A DNA stretch of 26,696 bases from VBDM01 sp035519135 (GCA_035519135.1 DATIWX010000048.1:1-26696); one strand, 5' to 3'. Shown: positions 7,734 through 14,946, counted from the first letter of the stretch. A program made the numbers and translations. Notes: generated by a model not told the origin, from the letters alone.

Positions 7734-8639
7734 TTACAAACCGTGGTCTGTCCCCGGTTTCTCCAGCCGCCCGGTGCTCTCGCGGCGGATGCTATAGAAG
7801 GTCCCCGCGAAGATTACCGCCGCCCCGACCATGATGGGCACCTCGAGCCGCTCGCCGTAGAACACCGCGCCCACCACGGCGATCAGCGGCAGCCGCAGGA
7901 AATCGATCGGCACAACGACCATGGCGTCGGCCAGGCGGAAAGCGCGCGTCATGCAGTAGTGCGCGGTGAGGCCGACCACGCCCAGCGCGATCACCCAGGG
8001 GAGATCGCGCAGCCCCGGCCACACCCACTGCGGCAGCGCGGGGACGAGGCCGAGCGGCAGCTGGATCACCGCCATGTAGAAAAGGATGGCGAACGCCGAG
8101 TCGTGCCCGGCCAGGCGCTTGGTCGCGATCATGGTCGAGGCGTAGGCGAAGGCGCCGAGCAGCATCACCAGCGCCGCGGGCTGGATCACGGCCATGCCCG
8201 GCCTGAGCATCACGAAGACCCCGACGACCCCGAGCACGAGCATCACGATCCGGCCTTGGTTCAGCCGCTCGCCGAGGAAGATCATCGCGAGCACCGCCGC
8301 CCACACCGGCATGGTGAACTCGATCGCGAACACGGTGGCGAGCGGCAGGAGCGAAATGGCGTATACCCACGCGTACTGCCCGCCGAAGTGGAACGCGTTG
8401 CGCAGCACGTGCAGCCCGAAGTGGCGCGTGCGCAGCGCCGGAAGGCCGTGGCGCGGCAGGAGGAAAAGAAGGATGAGCAGGGACATGAAGCTCCGGATCG
8501 TCAGGATCTCGAAGTTCCCCATGCTGGGCAGCAGCTCGCGCACCGATATTGCCATGATCGAAAACGAGACCAGCGCGCCCACCATCCACACGGCGCCGCG
8601 CAGCGCGGGGGAAAGGGGGACAGACCACGGTTTTGCCAT
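7734..8639 (-). CDS. EamA/DMT-family transporter with REP-encoded N- and C-termini
   Basis: A ten-helix inner-membrane transporter of the drug/metabolite superfamily; the substrate cannot be told. The 301 residues contain two EamA repeats, about residues 13-145 and 152-285, with the characteristic ends VFAIEFTMPVWAAVLAMIFLGERL and VPIDFLRLPLIAVVGAVFYGERL. Both ends read into REPs: residues 2-7 (AKPWSV) come from the REP at 8615-8634, and KPGTDHG at the C-terminus comes from the one at 7738-7760. The only ATG with a normal-length N-terminus is at 8639, in the REPIN loop. A clear Shine-Dalgarno site is missing. The membrane core looks complete, so the gene may still be functional. Confidence 0.88.
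   Translation of the reverse strand: MAKPWSVPLSPALRGAVWMVGALVSFSIMAISVRELLPSMGNFEILTIRSFMSLLILLFLLPRHGLPALRTRHFGLHVLRNAFHFGGQYAWVYAISLLPLATVFAIEFTMPVWAAVLAMIFLGERLNQGRIVMLVLGVVGVFVMLRPGMAVIQPAALVMLLGAFAYASTMIATKRLAGHDSAFAILFYMAVIQLPLGLVPALPQWVWPGLRDLPWVIALGVVGLTAHYCMTRAFRLADAMVVVPIDFLRLPLIAVVGAVFYGERLEVPIMVGAAVIFAGTFYSIRRESTGRLEKPGTDHGL
7738..7760 (-). repeat. REP copy, right of the RAYT gene, inside the 3' end of the EamA gene
   Basis: Perfect common-form REP: arms AAACCG and CGGTTT, an inner GG/CC pair and the loop TCTGT. On the minus strand it encodes the C-terminal KPGTDHG of the EamA transporter; the TAA at 7736-7734 follows after a leucine codon that includes the last base of the repeat. 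Its flank on the minus strand is GGAG. Confidence 0.9.
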
Positions 8640-8698
8640 TTCGGTGTTCACCGCACGATTGTTCTCGTGCCCGAAAACCGTGGTCTGTCCCCGGTTTT
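8612..8698. repeat. REPIN (inverted REP pair) between EamA and BenE genes
   Basis: The left arm GGGGGACAGACCACGG plus TTTT (8615-8634) and the right arm (8674-8698, complement of the same) can form a stem of about 19 bp with a 39-nt loop. The outer edge of the left arm is degenerate (AAAGGGGG in place of AAACCGGGG) where it merges with the EamA coding sequence. The benE-like stop (8704-8702) lies 3 nt from the right arm. Confidence 0.9.
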
Positions 8699-8701
8699 CA
8701 T

Positions 8702-9913
8702 TCAGACCTTGACCGCGAAGTCCTCGCGCTCCAGGAGCCGCGAGGCGATGTAGCCCGACACGAGGCCCCAGAAGGGCGCCCCGATATTGAGGATGGGAAT
8801 GTCGGCGACCGTGACGAGGAAGGTGACCAGCGCGCCGAGCGCGAAGCCGCCGCGGAAGCTCACCGTGAAGGCGGACTGCAGCACGCGCAGCATGGCAAGT
8901 CCGGCGAGCGCCGCGATGAAAGCCTTGGGCGTGCCGAGCATGAGCCGGGTGAACACCGGCGCGAACACGCCGAAGCCGAGCGCGAGGAGTCCCACGAAGA
9001 TCCCGCCGGTGTACTGCCGCCGCTTCTCCCCGGAGGACGAGAGGATCGCGTTGACCGGTCCCGTCAGGCAGGTCGGCACCGCGCCGACGAAGGCGGTGAC
9101 GACGGCCCCCGCGCCGCAGGCGGCCGCGATCGCGTTCACGGGCGGCGCGTGGCCCGCAGAGCGCAGCACCGTGATCCCCTGCCCGTTCTGCACCACCAGC
9201 ACCGTGATCGCGAGCGGCACCACCAGCTCCACCATCGCGCGCCACGAGAATGCGGGCACGTAGAAGTTGGGATGCACTACGGCCAGAGTCTCGGGTGCGG
9301 CCTGAAAGCGGCCGAGAGCCCAGATCGTGACCATGCCGACCGCGAGCGCCACAATCAGCGGCGGGGCGAGGCGCGCGATGCGCGGGAAGGCGCCGACGAC
9401 GACAAAGGCCGCGACCATGGGCGCGGCGATCCAAGGGTCGTCGCGGACCGCGTAGACCAGGTCCAGGCCGAAGCGCAGAAACACGCCCGCGACCATGCCC
9501 ATCACGATCGGCATGGGGAACGCCTCCATCGCGCGCCGTACCCAGCCCGAGAGCCCGAGTGCCAGCATCAGGATCCCCGTCGCGACGAAGGCGCCGATCA
9601 CCTCCGCCCAGCTCAAGTGGCCCAGTGCCGGTCCGACCAGCACCGCGCCGGGAATGGTCCAGAAAAAGACGAGCGGCTGCCGGTAGAAGAAGCAGAAAGC
9701 GATGCTGATGAGGCCGTTGACGAAGAACGCGCCGAAGATCCAAGAGGACAGGTCCGAAGGCGTGAGCCCGCCGCGCGTGCCGACCGCGAGAATGATCGCC
9801 ACCGGGCCCGAAGCCGCGAAGAGAAACGCGACAACGGCGTTCGCGAAATAGACGCCGCCAAAATCCGAGAAAACCGGGGACAGACCACGGTTTTGCGGGT
9901 TACCCGTCACCAT
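8702..9913 (-). CDS. BenE-family (benzoate/H+ symporter-like) transporter
   Basis: A polytopic inner-membrane transporter of the BenE family, proposed to take up benzoate or related aromatic acids. The 403-residue product has about 12 hydrophobic segments, with GGVYFANAVVAFLFAASGPV near the start, WTIPGAVLVGPALG, and VPTCLTGPVNAILSSSGEKR (about 278-297), a family-typical stretch. Residues 5-15 (NPQNRGLSPVF) are encoded by the REP at 9870-9894. No ATG, GTG or TTG occurs between that REP and the first conserved block, so translation must start upstream, at ATG 9913 or the adjacent GTG, inside the REPIN loop. No benzoate catabolic genes are nearby; the substrate is uncertain. Confidence 0.85.
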   Translation of the reverse strand: MVTGNPQNRGLSPVFSDFGGVYFANAVVAFLFAASGPVAIILAVGTRGGLTPSDLSSWIFGAFFVNGLISIAFCFFYRQPLVFFWTIPGAVLVGPALGHLSWAEVIGAFVATGILMLALGLSGWVRRAMEAFPMPIVMGMVAGVFLRFGLDLVYAVRDDPWIAAPMVAAFVVVGAFPRIARLAPPLIVALAVGMVTIWALGRFQAAPETLAVVHPNFYVPAFSWRAMVELVVPLAITVLVVQNGQGITVLRSAGHAPPVNAIAAACGAGAVVTAFVGAVPTCLTGPVNAILSSSGEKRRQYTGGIFVGLLALGFGVFAPVFTRLMLGTPKAFIAALAGLAMLRVLQSAFTVSFRGGFALGALVTFLVTVADIPILNIGAPFWGLVSGYIASRLLEREDFAVKV

Positions 9914-9955
9914 TCGATATCGGCAAGGTGGAAAACCGTGGTCTGTCCCCGGTTT
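9870..9955. repeat. REPIN between BenE and purB genes
   Basis: The left arm (9871-9894) and right arm (9932-9955) are perfect 24-nt reverse complements with a 37-nt loop. The loop contains the BenE start codon and a small CGGGTTACCCG palindrome (9897-9907). The purB stop (9961-9959) is 3 nt beyond the right arm. Confidence 0.92.
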
Positions 9956-9958
9956 CCG

Positions 9959-11329
9959 TCAAGGCTTGCGCGCGAGCTCGGCGGCCTTGCCGGTGTAGGT
10001 GGCCGGGGTGAGCTTCAGCAGCCGCGCCTTCTCGGGCTCGGGCAGCGCGAGGCCGCGGATGAAGGCGCGCATCGCCTCGCCGTCGATCCGTTTGCCGCGC
10101 GTCAGCGCCTTGAGCTGCTCGTAGGGGTCGGGCAGGCCGTAGCGGCGCATCACGGTCTGCACCGCCTCGCCGAGCACTTCCCAGTTGGCGTCGAGGTCCT
10201 CGAGCATGCGCGAGCGATCGGCCTCGAGCTTAGCGAGTCCCTTGAGGCAGGACTCGTACGCGAGCAGGCTGTGGCCGAGCGCGACGCCGACGTTCCTGAG
10301 CACGGTCGAATCGGACAGGTCGCGCTGCCAGCGCGATACCGGCAGCTTTTCGGAGAGATGGCGCAACAGCGCGTTGGCGATACCGAGATTGCCCTCCGAA
10401 TTCTCGAAATCGATGGGATTCACCTTGTGCGGCATGGTCGAGGAGCCCACCTCGCCCGCCTTCGTCTTCTGCCTGAAGTAGCCCAGCGAGACATAGCCCC
10501 ACAGGTCGCGGTCCAGGTCGAGGAGCACGGTGTTGGCGCGCGCAAAGGCGTCGAACTGCTCGGCGAGGCTGTCGTGCGGCTCGATCTGAGTCGTGTGCGA
10601 ATTGAACTCGAGTCCCAGCGACTCGACGAAGCGCGCCGCGAAAGTCTCCCAGTCGAAGCCCGGGTACGCCGCGAGGTGGGCGTTGTAGTTACCCACCGCG
10701 CCGTTGATCTTTCCCGTCAACGAGACCGCCGCGATGCTCTTGCGTGCGCGGCGCAGGCGGTGCGCGAAGTTCGCGAACTCCTTGCCGAGCGTCGTCGGCG
10801 TCGCCGGCTGGCCGTGGGTGCGCGACAGCATCGCCGCGTCGGCGAGCGATCTCGCCATCGCCGCGAGCGTCTCGGTCACGCGGTCGAGCGCGGGCAGCAG
10901 CACGCGGTCGCGCCCGTCCTTCAGCATCAGAGCGTAGGCGAGATTGTTGATGTCCTCGGAAGTGCAGGCGAAGTGCACGAAACCCGCGACGCGCGCGGCC
11001 TCGGGGTTTCCGCCCAGCCGCTGCTTCAGCCAGTACTCGATCGCCTTGACGTCGTGGTTGGTCTCGGCCTCGATCGCCTTCACCTGGCCCGCGTCCTCGT
11101 CCGAGAACCCCGCGATGAGGCCCTCGAGCGCCCGGGTCGTGTCCTTCGAGAAGGGCTTGATCTCGGCGATGCCTGCATCGTCGGCAAGCGCCAGCAGCCA
11201 GCGGATCTCGATCGCGATGCGGTGACGGAAGAGAGCGGCTTCGCTGAAGCAGGAACGCAGCGGCTCGAGTTGCTTGTGGTAGCGTCCGTCCAGAGGAGAT
11301 AATGCGCTCAGCGGTGAGAGCGGCGGCAT
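9959..11329 (-). CDS. purB: Adenylosuccinate lyase PurB
   Basis: PurB cleaves SAICAR to AICAR and adenylosuccinate to AMP in purine synthesis. From ATG 11329 the product is 456 residues, typical of the E. coli-type enzyme. It begins LSPLSALSPLDGRYH. It carries HVACTSE-type sequence (HFACTSEDINNLAYA), SRTHGQPATPTTLGKE with the catalytic histidine, and the fumarase/lyase signature GSSTMPHKVNPIDFENSEGN. The start is supported by AGG about 8 nt upstream. It is divergent from the uracil-DNA glycosylase family gene and upstream, in the same direction, of the BenE and EamA genes, each junction being a REPIN. Confidence 0.96.
   Translation of the reverse strand: MPPLSPLSALSPLDGRYHKQLEPLRSCFSEAALFRHRIAIEIRWLLALADDAGIAEIKPFSKDTTRALEGLIAGFSDEDAGQVKAIEAETNHDVKAIEYWLKQRLGGNPEAARVAGFVHFACTSEDINNLAYALMLKDGRDRVLLPALDRVTETLAAMARSLADAAMLSRTHGQPATPTTLGKEFANFAHRLRRARKSIAAVSLTGKINGAVGNYNAHLAAYPGFDWETFAARFVESLGLEFNSHTTQIEPHDSLAEQFDAFARANTVLLDLDRDLWGYVSLGYFRQKTKAGEVGSSTMPHKVNPIDFENSEGNLGIANALLRHLSEKLPVSRWQRDLSDSTVLRNVGVALGHSLLAYESCLKGLAKLEADRSRMLEDLDANWEVLGEAVQTVMRRYGLPDPYEQLKALTRGKRIDGEAMRAFIRGLALPEPEKARLLKLTPATYTGKAAELARKP
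11274..11303 (+). promoter_or_regulatory. Candidate promoter of the uracil-DNA glycosylase gene inside purB
   Basis: TTGTGG (11274-11279), an 18-nt gap, and GATAAT (11298-11303) form a plausible sigma70 site within the first codons of purB. It would give a leader of about 55 nt to ATG 11366. Because the two genes start only tens of bases apart, their promoters must overlap. Weak -35. Confidence 0.3.
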
Positions 11330-11357
11330 CGACGGACCTGTGTGATGAGCAAGAGCA

Positions 11358-11366
11358 ATTTTAGCA
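11358..11366 (-). promoter_or_regulatory. Candidate extended -10 promoter of purB
   Basis: On the minus strand TGCTAAAAT (11366-11358) is an extended -10 element (TGn plus TAAAAT). It is about 29 nt upstream of the purB ATG. No clear -35. It overlaps the start region of the divergent gene. Confidence 0.4.
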
Positions 11367-12004
11367 TGCGGGTGACGGCGGCCGGCTTCGAGCGGCTCCT
11401 CACCGAAGTCCGCTCCTGCAGGATCTGCGAAGCCCATCTTCCCAACCCGCCGCGGCCGGTGCTGCGCGCTTCGCCGACTGCGAGCCTGCTGATCGTCGGG
11501 CAGGCGCCCGGCCGGCGCGTGCACGAGAGCGGCATTCCCTGGAACGATCCTTCCGGTGATCTCCTGCGGAAGTGGCTGCTCCTCGAGCGCGAGGATTTCT
11601 ACGACGAGCGCCGCATCGCCATCATTCCGGTGGGCTTCTGCTATCCGGGTACCGGCGACTCGGGCGATCTCCCGCCGCGGCCCGAATGCGCCCCGCACTG
11701 GCATCCGAAGCTGCGCGCCCTGCTGCCCGCCATCCGGCTGACCCTGCTGGTAGGCAGCTACGCTCACGCCTACTACCTCGGAGCGAAGCGGAAGAAGACG
11801 CTCGCGGAAACCGTGCGCGCGCGCGGCGAATACCTGCCCGAGTTCTTTCCGCTGCCGCATCCCAGCCCGCGCAACCGCCGCTGGATGAAGAACAACGCCT
11901 GGTTCGAGAGCGAAGTGCTGCCGCAGTTGAGGAGGCGAGTCAAGTCATGCCTGCGCGCCGCGCCCCGGGATTCTTCCTCGGAACGGGTAAAATCCGCGGC
12001 ATGA
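11366..12004 (+). CDS. Uracil-DNA glycosylase superfamily protein
   Basis: A likely DNA-repair glycosylase or relative. The 212-residue product (from ATG 11366) has the superfamily motif A as LLIVGQAPGRRVHESGIPWN and motif B as PHPSPRNRRWMKNN. The family-specific block GFCYPGTGDSGDLPPRPECA is also present. The N-terminal CRICEAHL pair and later cysteines resemble those in the iron-sulphur branch, but a full four-cysteine site is not obvious, so iron-sulphur binding is unsure. The start is uncertain: ATG 11345 and GTG 11342 are also in frame. ATG 11366 is preferred because homologues start close to the FxxLLxEVRxC segment and it leaves the purB -10 outside the gene. Its stop overlaps the GST start (ATGA). 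Confidence 0.82.
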   Translation: MRVTAAGFERLLTEVRSCRICEAHLPNPPRPVLRASPTASLLIVGQAPGRRVHESGIPWNDPSGDLLRKWLLLEREDFYDERRIAIIPVGFCYPGTGDSGDLPPRPECAPHWHPKLRALLPAIRLTLLVGSYAHAYYLGAKRKKTLAETVRARGEYLPEFFPLPHPSPRNRRWMKNNAWFESEVLPQLRRRVKSCLRAAPRDSSSERVKSAA

Positions 12005-12609
12005 AACTCATCGGCTCGCATGCCAGCCCGTACGTGCGCAAGGTCCGCGTCGTGCTCGCGGAGAAGAAAATCGACTACGACTTCGAGGTCGACAACCCCT
12101 GGGAAGCGGATGCGCGCGCCGCGAAGTTCAATCCGCTGGGCAAGGTGCCGGTGCTGCTCCTCGACGACGGCACCACCCTGTTCGACTCGCGCGTCATCGC
12201 CGCGTTCCTGGACGGCGCCTCGCCGCTCGCGCGCCTGATTCCCGCCGATCCCCGCGAACGGGTCGAGGTACGCCGCTGGGAAGCGCTCGCCGACGGCGTG
12301 GTCGACGCAGGAGTGGCAGTGCGGCAGGAGAACCGGCGCGAGGCGAAATTGCGGAGCGCGCCATGGATCGACCGCCAGGTGGGCAAGATCCGCTCCGGCC
12401 TCGCGGCGATGGACGCGGAGCTGGGGGACAAGCCTTGGTGCGCCGGGAACGGCTACACGCTCGCCGACATCGCCTCGGGTGTGTGCCTGGGCTGGCTCGA
12501 TTTCCGCCATCCCAAGATCGACTGGAGGAAGGACCACGCCAACCTCGCGCGGCATTTCGAGAAGCTGTGCGAACGCCCGTCGTTTTCGGAGACCGTTCCC
12601 CGGGAGTGA
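12001..12609 (+). CDS. Glutathione S-transferase family protein
   Basis: A cytosolic GST-like protein of 202 residues. The N-terminal thioredoxin-fold domain has MKLIGSHASPYVRKVRVVL, with the Ser of SPYVRKV as probable active residue, and FNPLGKVPVLLLDDG (the cis-proline loop). LFDSRVIAAFLD binds the glutathione gamma-glutamyl group in relatives. A helical C-terminal domain with YTLADIASGVCLGWLDFR follows. ATG 12001 overlaps the stop of the preceding gene, so translation is coupled. The native substrate is unknown. It is convergent with mnmA, with only 3 nt between stop codons. Confidence 0.9.
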   Translation: MKLIGSHASPYVRKVRVVLAEKKIDYDFEVDNPWEADARAAKFNPLGKVPVLLLDDGTTLFDSRVIAAFLDGASPLARLIPADPRERVEVRRWEALADGVVDAGVAVRQENRREAKLRSAPWIDRQVGKIRSGLAAMDAELGDKPWCAGNGYTLADIASGVCLGWLDFRHPKIDWRKDHANLARHFEKLCERPSFSETVPRE

Positions 12610-12612
12610 TGA

Positions 12613-13689
12613 CTACTGAATCACCCCGCCCCCGAGACAAGCTTCGTCCCGGTATAGCACGACGGATTGCCCCGGGGTCACCGCCCACTGGGGCGTGGTG
12701 AACTCGACCTCGAGGTCCTCCCCGCCCGAGCCATGGACGCGGCAGGCCGCGTCGGCCTGCCGGTAGCGCGTCTTCGCGCTATACGCTTCGCCCCCCCTCG
12801 GCCCCTCGCCGCTCACCCAGGCGAGATCCTGGGCACGAAGCCGGCTCGACAGCAGCAGGGGATGATCGTGCCCCTGCACCACGATCAGCTCGTTCTTCTC
12901 CAGGTCCTTGCCGCACACGTACCACGCGCCGCCGTCCGCGTTCTTCAGACCGCCGATGCCGACGCCCCTCCTCTGGCCGATGGTGTAGAAGGAAAGGCCG
13001 ACGTGCTCGCCCAGCACCCGACCTTCCGGCGTGCGCATCGGGCCGGGCTTCGTCGGCAGATAGCGATTCAGGAACTCGCGGAATGGCCGCTCGCCGATGA
13101 AGCAGATGCCGGTCGAGTCGCGCTTGGAAAAATTGTGCAGCCCGGCCTCTTCGGCGATCCTGCGCACTTCGGTCTTCTTCAGCTCGCCGACCGGAAAGAG
13201 CACTCGCGACAGCTGCGCTTGATTGAGGCGGTGCAGGAAATAGCTCTGGTCCTTGGAGTGGTCGAGGGCCTTGAGCAGCTCGAAGCGCCCGTCGATTTCG
13301 CGCAGCCTGGCGTAGTGTCCGGTGGCGATGCGCTTCGCCCCGAGGGCCATCGCGTGGTCGAGAAAGGCCTTGAACTTGATCTCGGCGTTGCACAGCACGT
13401 CCGGGTTGGGCGTGCGGCCGGCCGAGTACTCCGCCAGGAAGGCGCTGAATACGCGCTCCTTGTATTCCGCGGAGAAATTCACGACCTCTAGATCGATGCC
13501 GATCACCTCGGCGACCGAGGCGCAGTCGATCAGGTCCGCTCGCGTGGAGCAGTACTCGTCGTCGTCGTCCTCCTCCCAGTTCTTCATGAACAGGCCGACG
13601 ACGTCGTAGCCCTGGCGCTTCAGCAGCAGCGCGGCGACCGACGAGTCGACGCCGCCCGACATGCCCACCACGATCTTCTCGCCCGACAT
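12613..13689 (-). CDS. mnmA: tRNA-specific 2-thiouridylase MnmA
   Basis: MnmA inserts sulphur at C2 of wobble uridine 34 in tRNA-Lys, -Glu and -Gln, using ATP and persulphide sulphur from the Tus relay. The 358-residue product has the PP-loop VVGMSGGVDSS (7-17). The catalytic Cys100 lies in NPDVLCNAEIKF and Cys196 in DSTGICFIGER. The C-terminal beta-barrel domain ends GQSVVLYRDEACLGGGVI. ATG 13689 gives the usual N-terminus. The gene lies 8 nt downstream of the aminotransferase stop, so they are likely cotranscribed, although their functions are unrelated. Confidence 0.96.
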   Translation of the reverse strand: MSGEKIVVGMSGGVDSSVAALLLKRQGYDVVGLFMKNWEEDDDDEYCSTRADLIDCASVAEVIGIDLEVVNFSAEYKERVFSAFLAEYSAGRTPNPDVLCNAEIKFKAFLDHAMALGAKRIATGHYARLREIDGRFELLKALDHSKDQSYFLHRLNQAQLSRVLFPVGELKKTEVRRIAEEAGLHNFSKRDSTGICFIGERPFREFLNRYLPTKPGPMRTPEGRVLGEHVGLSFYTIGQRRGVGIGGLKNADGGAWYVCGKDLEKNELIVVQGHDHPLLLSSRLRAQDLAWVSGEGPRGGEAYSAKTRYRQADAACRVHGSGGEDLEVEFTTPQWAVTPGQSVVLYRDEACLGGGVIQ

Positions 13690-13697
13690 GGACCGAC

Positions 13698-14909
13698 CTA
13701 CGCCACGCGGCGCTGGTTCTTCCGGATGAACTCCGCCATGCGCGCAACGCCCTGCTCGATCGCGGCGTTGGAGGCCGCGTAGGAGAAGCGGATGTGCTGG
13801 CCTTCGCCGGGCACGCGCGCGCCGAAGTGAATGTCGGCGAGCACCGCGACGCCCGCCTCGTTCAGCAGCCGCTTCCTGAACTCCTCGGAGTCCGCAGCGC
13901 CGACCATGCGGCAGGCCTCGGTGACGTTGGGCCAGGCGTAGAAGGCTCCCCCGGGGGTCTTGCAGAAGACCCCCGGCACCTTGTTGAGCAGGCCCACGAT
14001 CAGGTCGCGCCGCGCGAGGAAGGAGGCGCGCATCCGCTCGGCCTCGTGCTGCGGGCCGCTGATCGCCTCGACCGCGGCCCACTGGCTGATGTGCGAGGCG
14101 CAGGAATCGGTGTTGGTCACCCAGCGCACGAACTGCGGCGCGAGCACCGGGTTCGAGGCGAAGCCGATCCGCCAGCCGGTCATCGCCCAGGTCTTGGAAG
14201 CGCCGTCCGAAATGATGGTGCGCTCATACATCCCGGGGAGCGACGCGATCGAGCAGAACTCGCCCTCGTAACACAGCCGCGAGTAGATCTCGTCGGCGTA
14301 GATCCAGATGTCCGGATGCCGCCTGAGGATCGCGGCGATCGCCTCGAGGTCCTTCTTGCCCAGGATCCCGCCGGTCGGGTTCTGCGGCGAATTGAGGATA
14401 AGGAGCTTCGTCTTCTTCGTGATCTTCGACTCCAGCTCGGCCGGATCGAAGGCGAAGCTGCGCGCCTCCCGAAGGTGCAGCGGCACCGGGACCGCCCCGT
14501 TGGCCACGATCTGCGACTCGTAGATCGGGAAACCTGGGTTGGGGTAGATCACCTCGTCGCCCACGCCGTAGTCGGTGGTCGAGAGGATGGCGTAGGCGAT
14601 GAAGGGCTTCGCCCCGCCGCCGATCACGACGTCCTCGGGCCGGATCGTCAGGTTGCGCATCGCGCCCATGTAGCGCGCCGCGGCCTCGCGAAGCTCGGCG
14701 ATGCCGGCCGAGGGCGTATATCCGTGCTTGCCCTCGCGCACGGCGCGCACCGCCGCGTCCTGGATGTTGGCCGGCGTGTGGAAGTCCGGCTGGCCGATGC
14801 AGAAAGAGATGAGGTCCTTCCCCTTGCGGGCGAGCTCGTTCACCTCGGCGAGGACCACGAAGGCGTTCTCCGTGCCGAGATTCTCCGTGCGGCGGCTGAT
14901 CCTGGGCAT
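13698..14909 (-). CDS. Class I/II PLP-dependent aminotransferase
   Basis: An aspartate/aromatic-type aminotransferase of 403 residues. The PLP-binding lysine is Lys239 in SDGASKTWAMTGWRIGF. Other cofactor contacts are Asn177 in NSPQNPTGG, Asp206 and Tyr209 in YADEIYS, and the substrate-carboxylate arginine is in HIRFSYAAS near the C-terminus. GYTPSAGIAELREAAARY is the usual N-terminal helix region. Substrate specificity cannot be decided from motifs; aspartate, alanine-type or aromatic amino acids are possible. It is followed closely by mnmA. Confidence 0.9.
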   Translation of the reverse strand: MPRISRRTENLGTENAFVVLAEVNELARKGKDLISFCIGQPDFHTPANIQDAAVRAVREGKHGYTPSAGIAELREAAARYMGAMRNLTIRPEDVVIGGGAKPFIAYAILSTTDYGVGDEVIYPNPGFPIYESQIVANGAVPVPLHLREARSFAFDPAELESKITKKTKLLILNSPQNPTGGILGKKDLEAIAAILRRHPDIWIYADEIYSRLCYEGEFCSIASLPGMYERTIISDGASKTWAMTGWRIGFASNPVLAPQFVRWVTNTDSCASHISQWAAVEAISGPQHEAERMRASFLARRDLIVGLLNKVPGVFCKTPGGAFYAWPNVTEACRMVGAADSEEFRKRLLNEAGVAVLADIHFGARVPGEGQHIRFSYAASNAAIEQGVARMAEFIRKNQRRVA

Positions 14910-14940
14910 GCGGGCGTGTCAGGCGGGTGTCAAGCAAGCC

Positions 14941-14946
14941 ATTTTA
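14941..14946 (-). promoter_or_regulatory. Possible -10 of the aminotransferase gene
   Basis: On the minus strand TAAAAT (14946-14941) lies about 32 nt upstream of the ATG at 14909, in the divergent gap facing corA. No convincing -35. On the plus strand TATCAT at 14973-14978 could serve corA. Confidence 0.28.

Larger units (their letters stand above)
6920..7760. mobile_element. RAYT unit: transposase gene between inverted REP copies
   Basis: A REP-associated tyrosine transposase gene (minus strand) lies between a left REP (6920-6942, containing GGGGGACAGACCACGG) and an inverted right REP (7738-7760, containing CCGTGGTCTGTCCCC). The layout matches that of the short REP pairs elsewhere in the window, with the transposase in place of the loop. 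RAYTs are domesticated relatives of the IS200/IS605 transposases that act on REP hairpins; a RAYT does not usually move itself as an insertion sequence. That is family knowledge, not shown here. Confidence 0.8.

Noticed and set aside
7734..8639. EamA transporter gene as a pseudogene because both ends are REP-derived.
   Set aside because: The frame is open for 301 codons and both EamA repeats with all expected helices are complete, so disruption is not shown.
7629..8753. Plus-strand open frame across the RAYT/EamA junction.
   Set aside because: It is antisense to the EamA gene, and its openness is aided by stop-free REPs. No recognisable domains.
9911..9922. CATTCGATATCG shared by the BenE-side REPIN loop and the region before the IclR-type gene (18263-18274).
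   Set aside because: A shared 12-mer is expected by chance in a window of this size; no further similarity flanks it.
6920..9955. CRISPR array suggested by repeated ~24-nt palindromes.
   Set aside because: Copies are in inverted pairs separated by genes, not regularly spaced direct repeats, and no cas genes are present.
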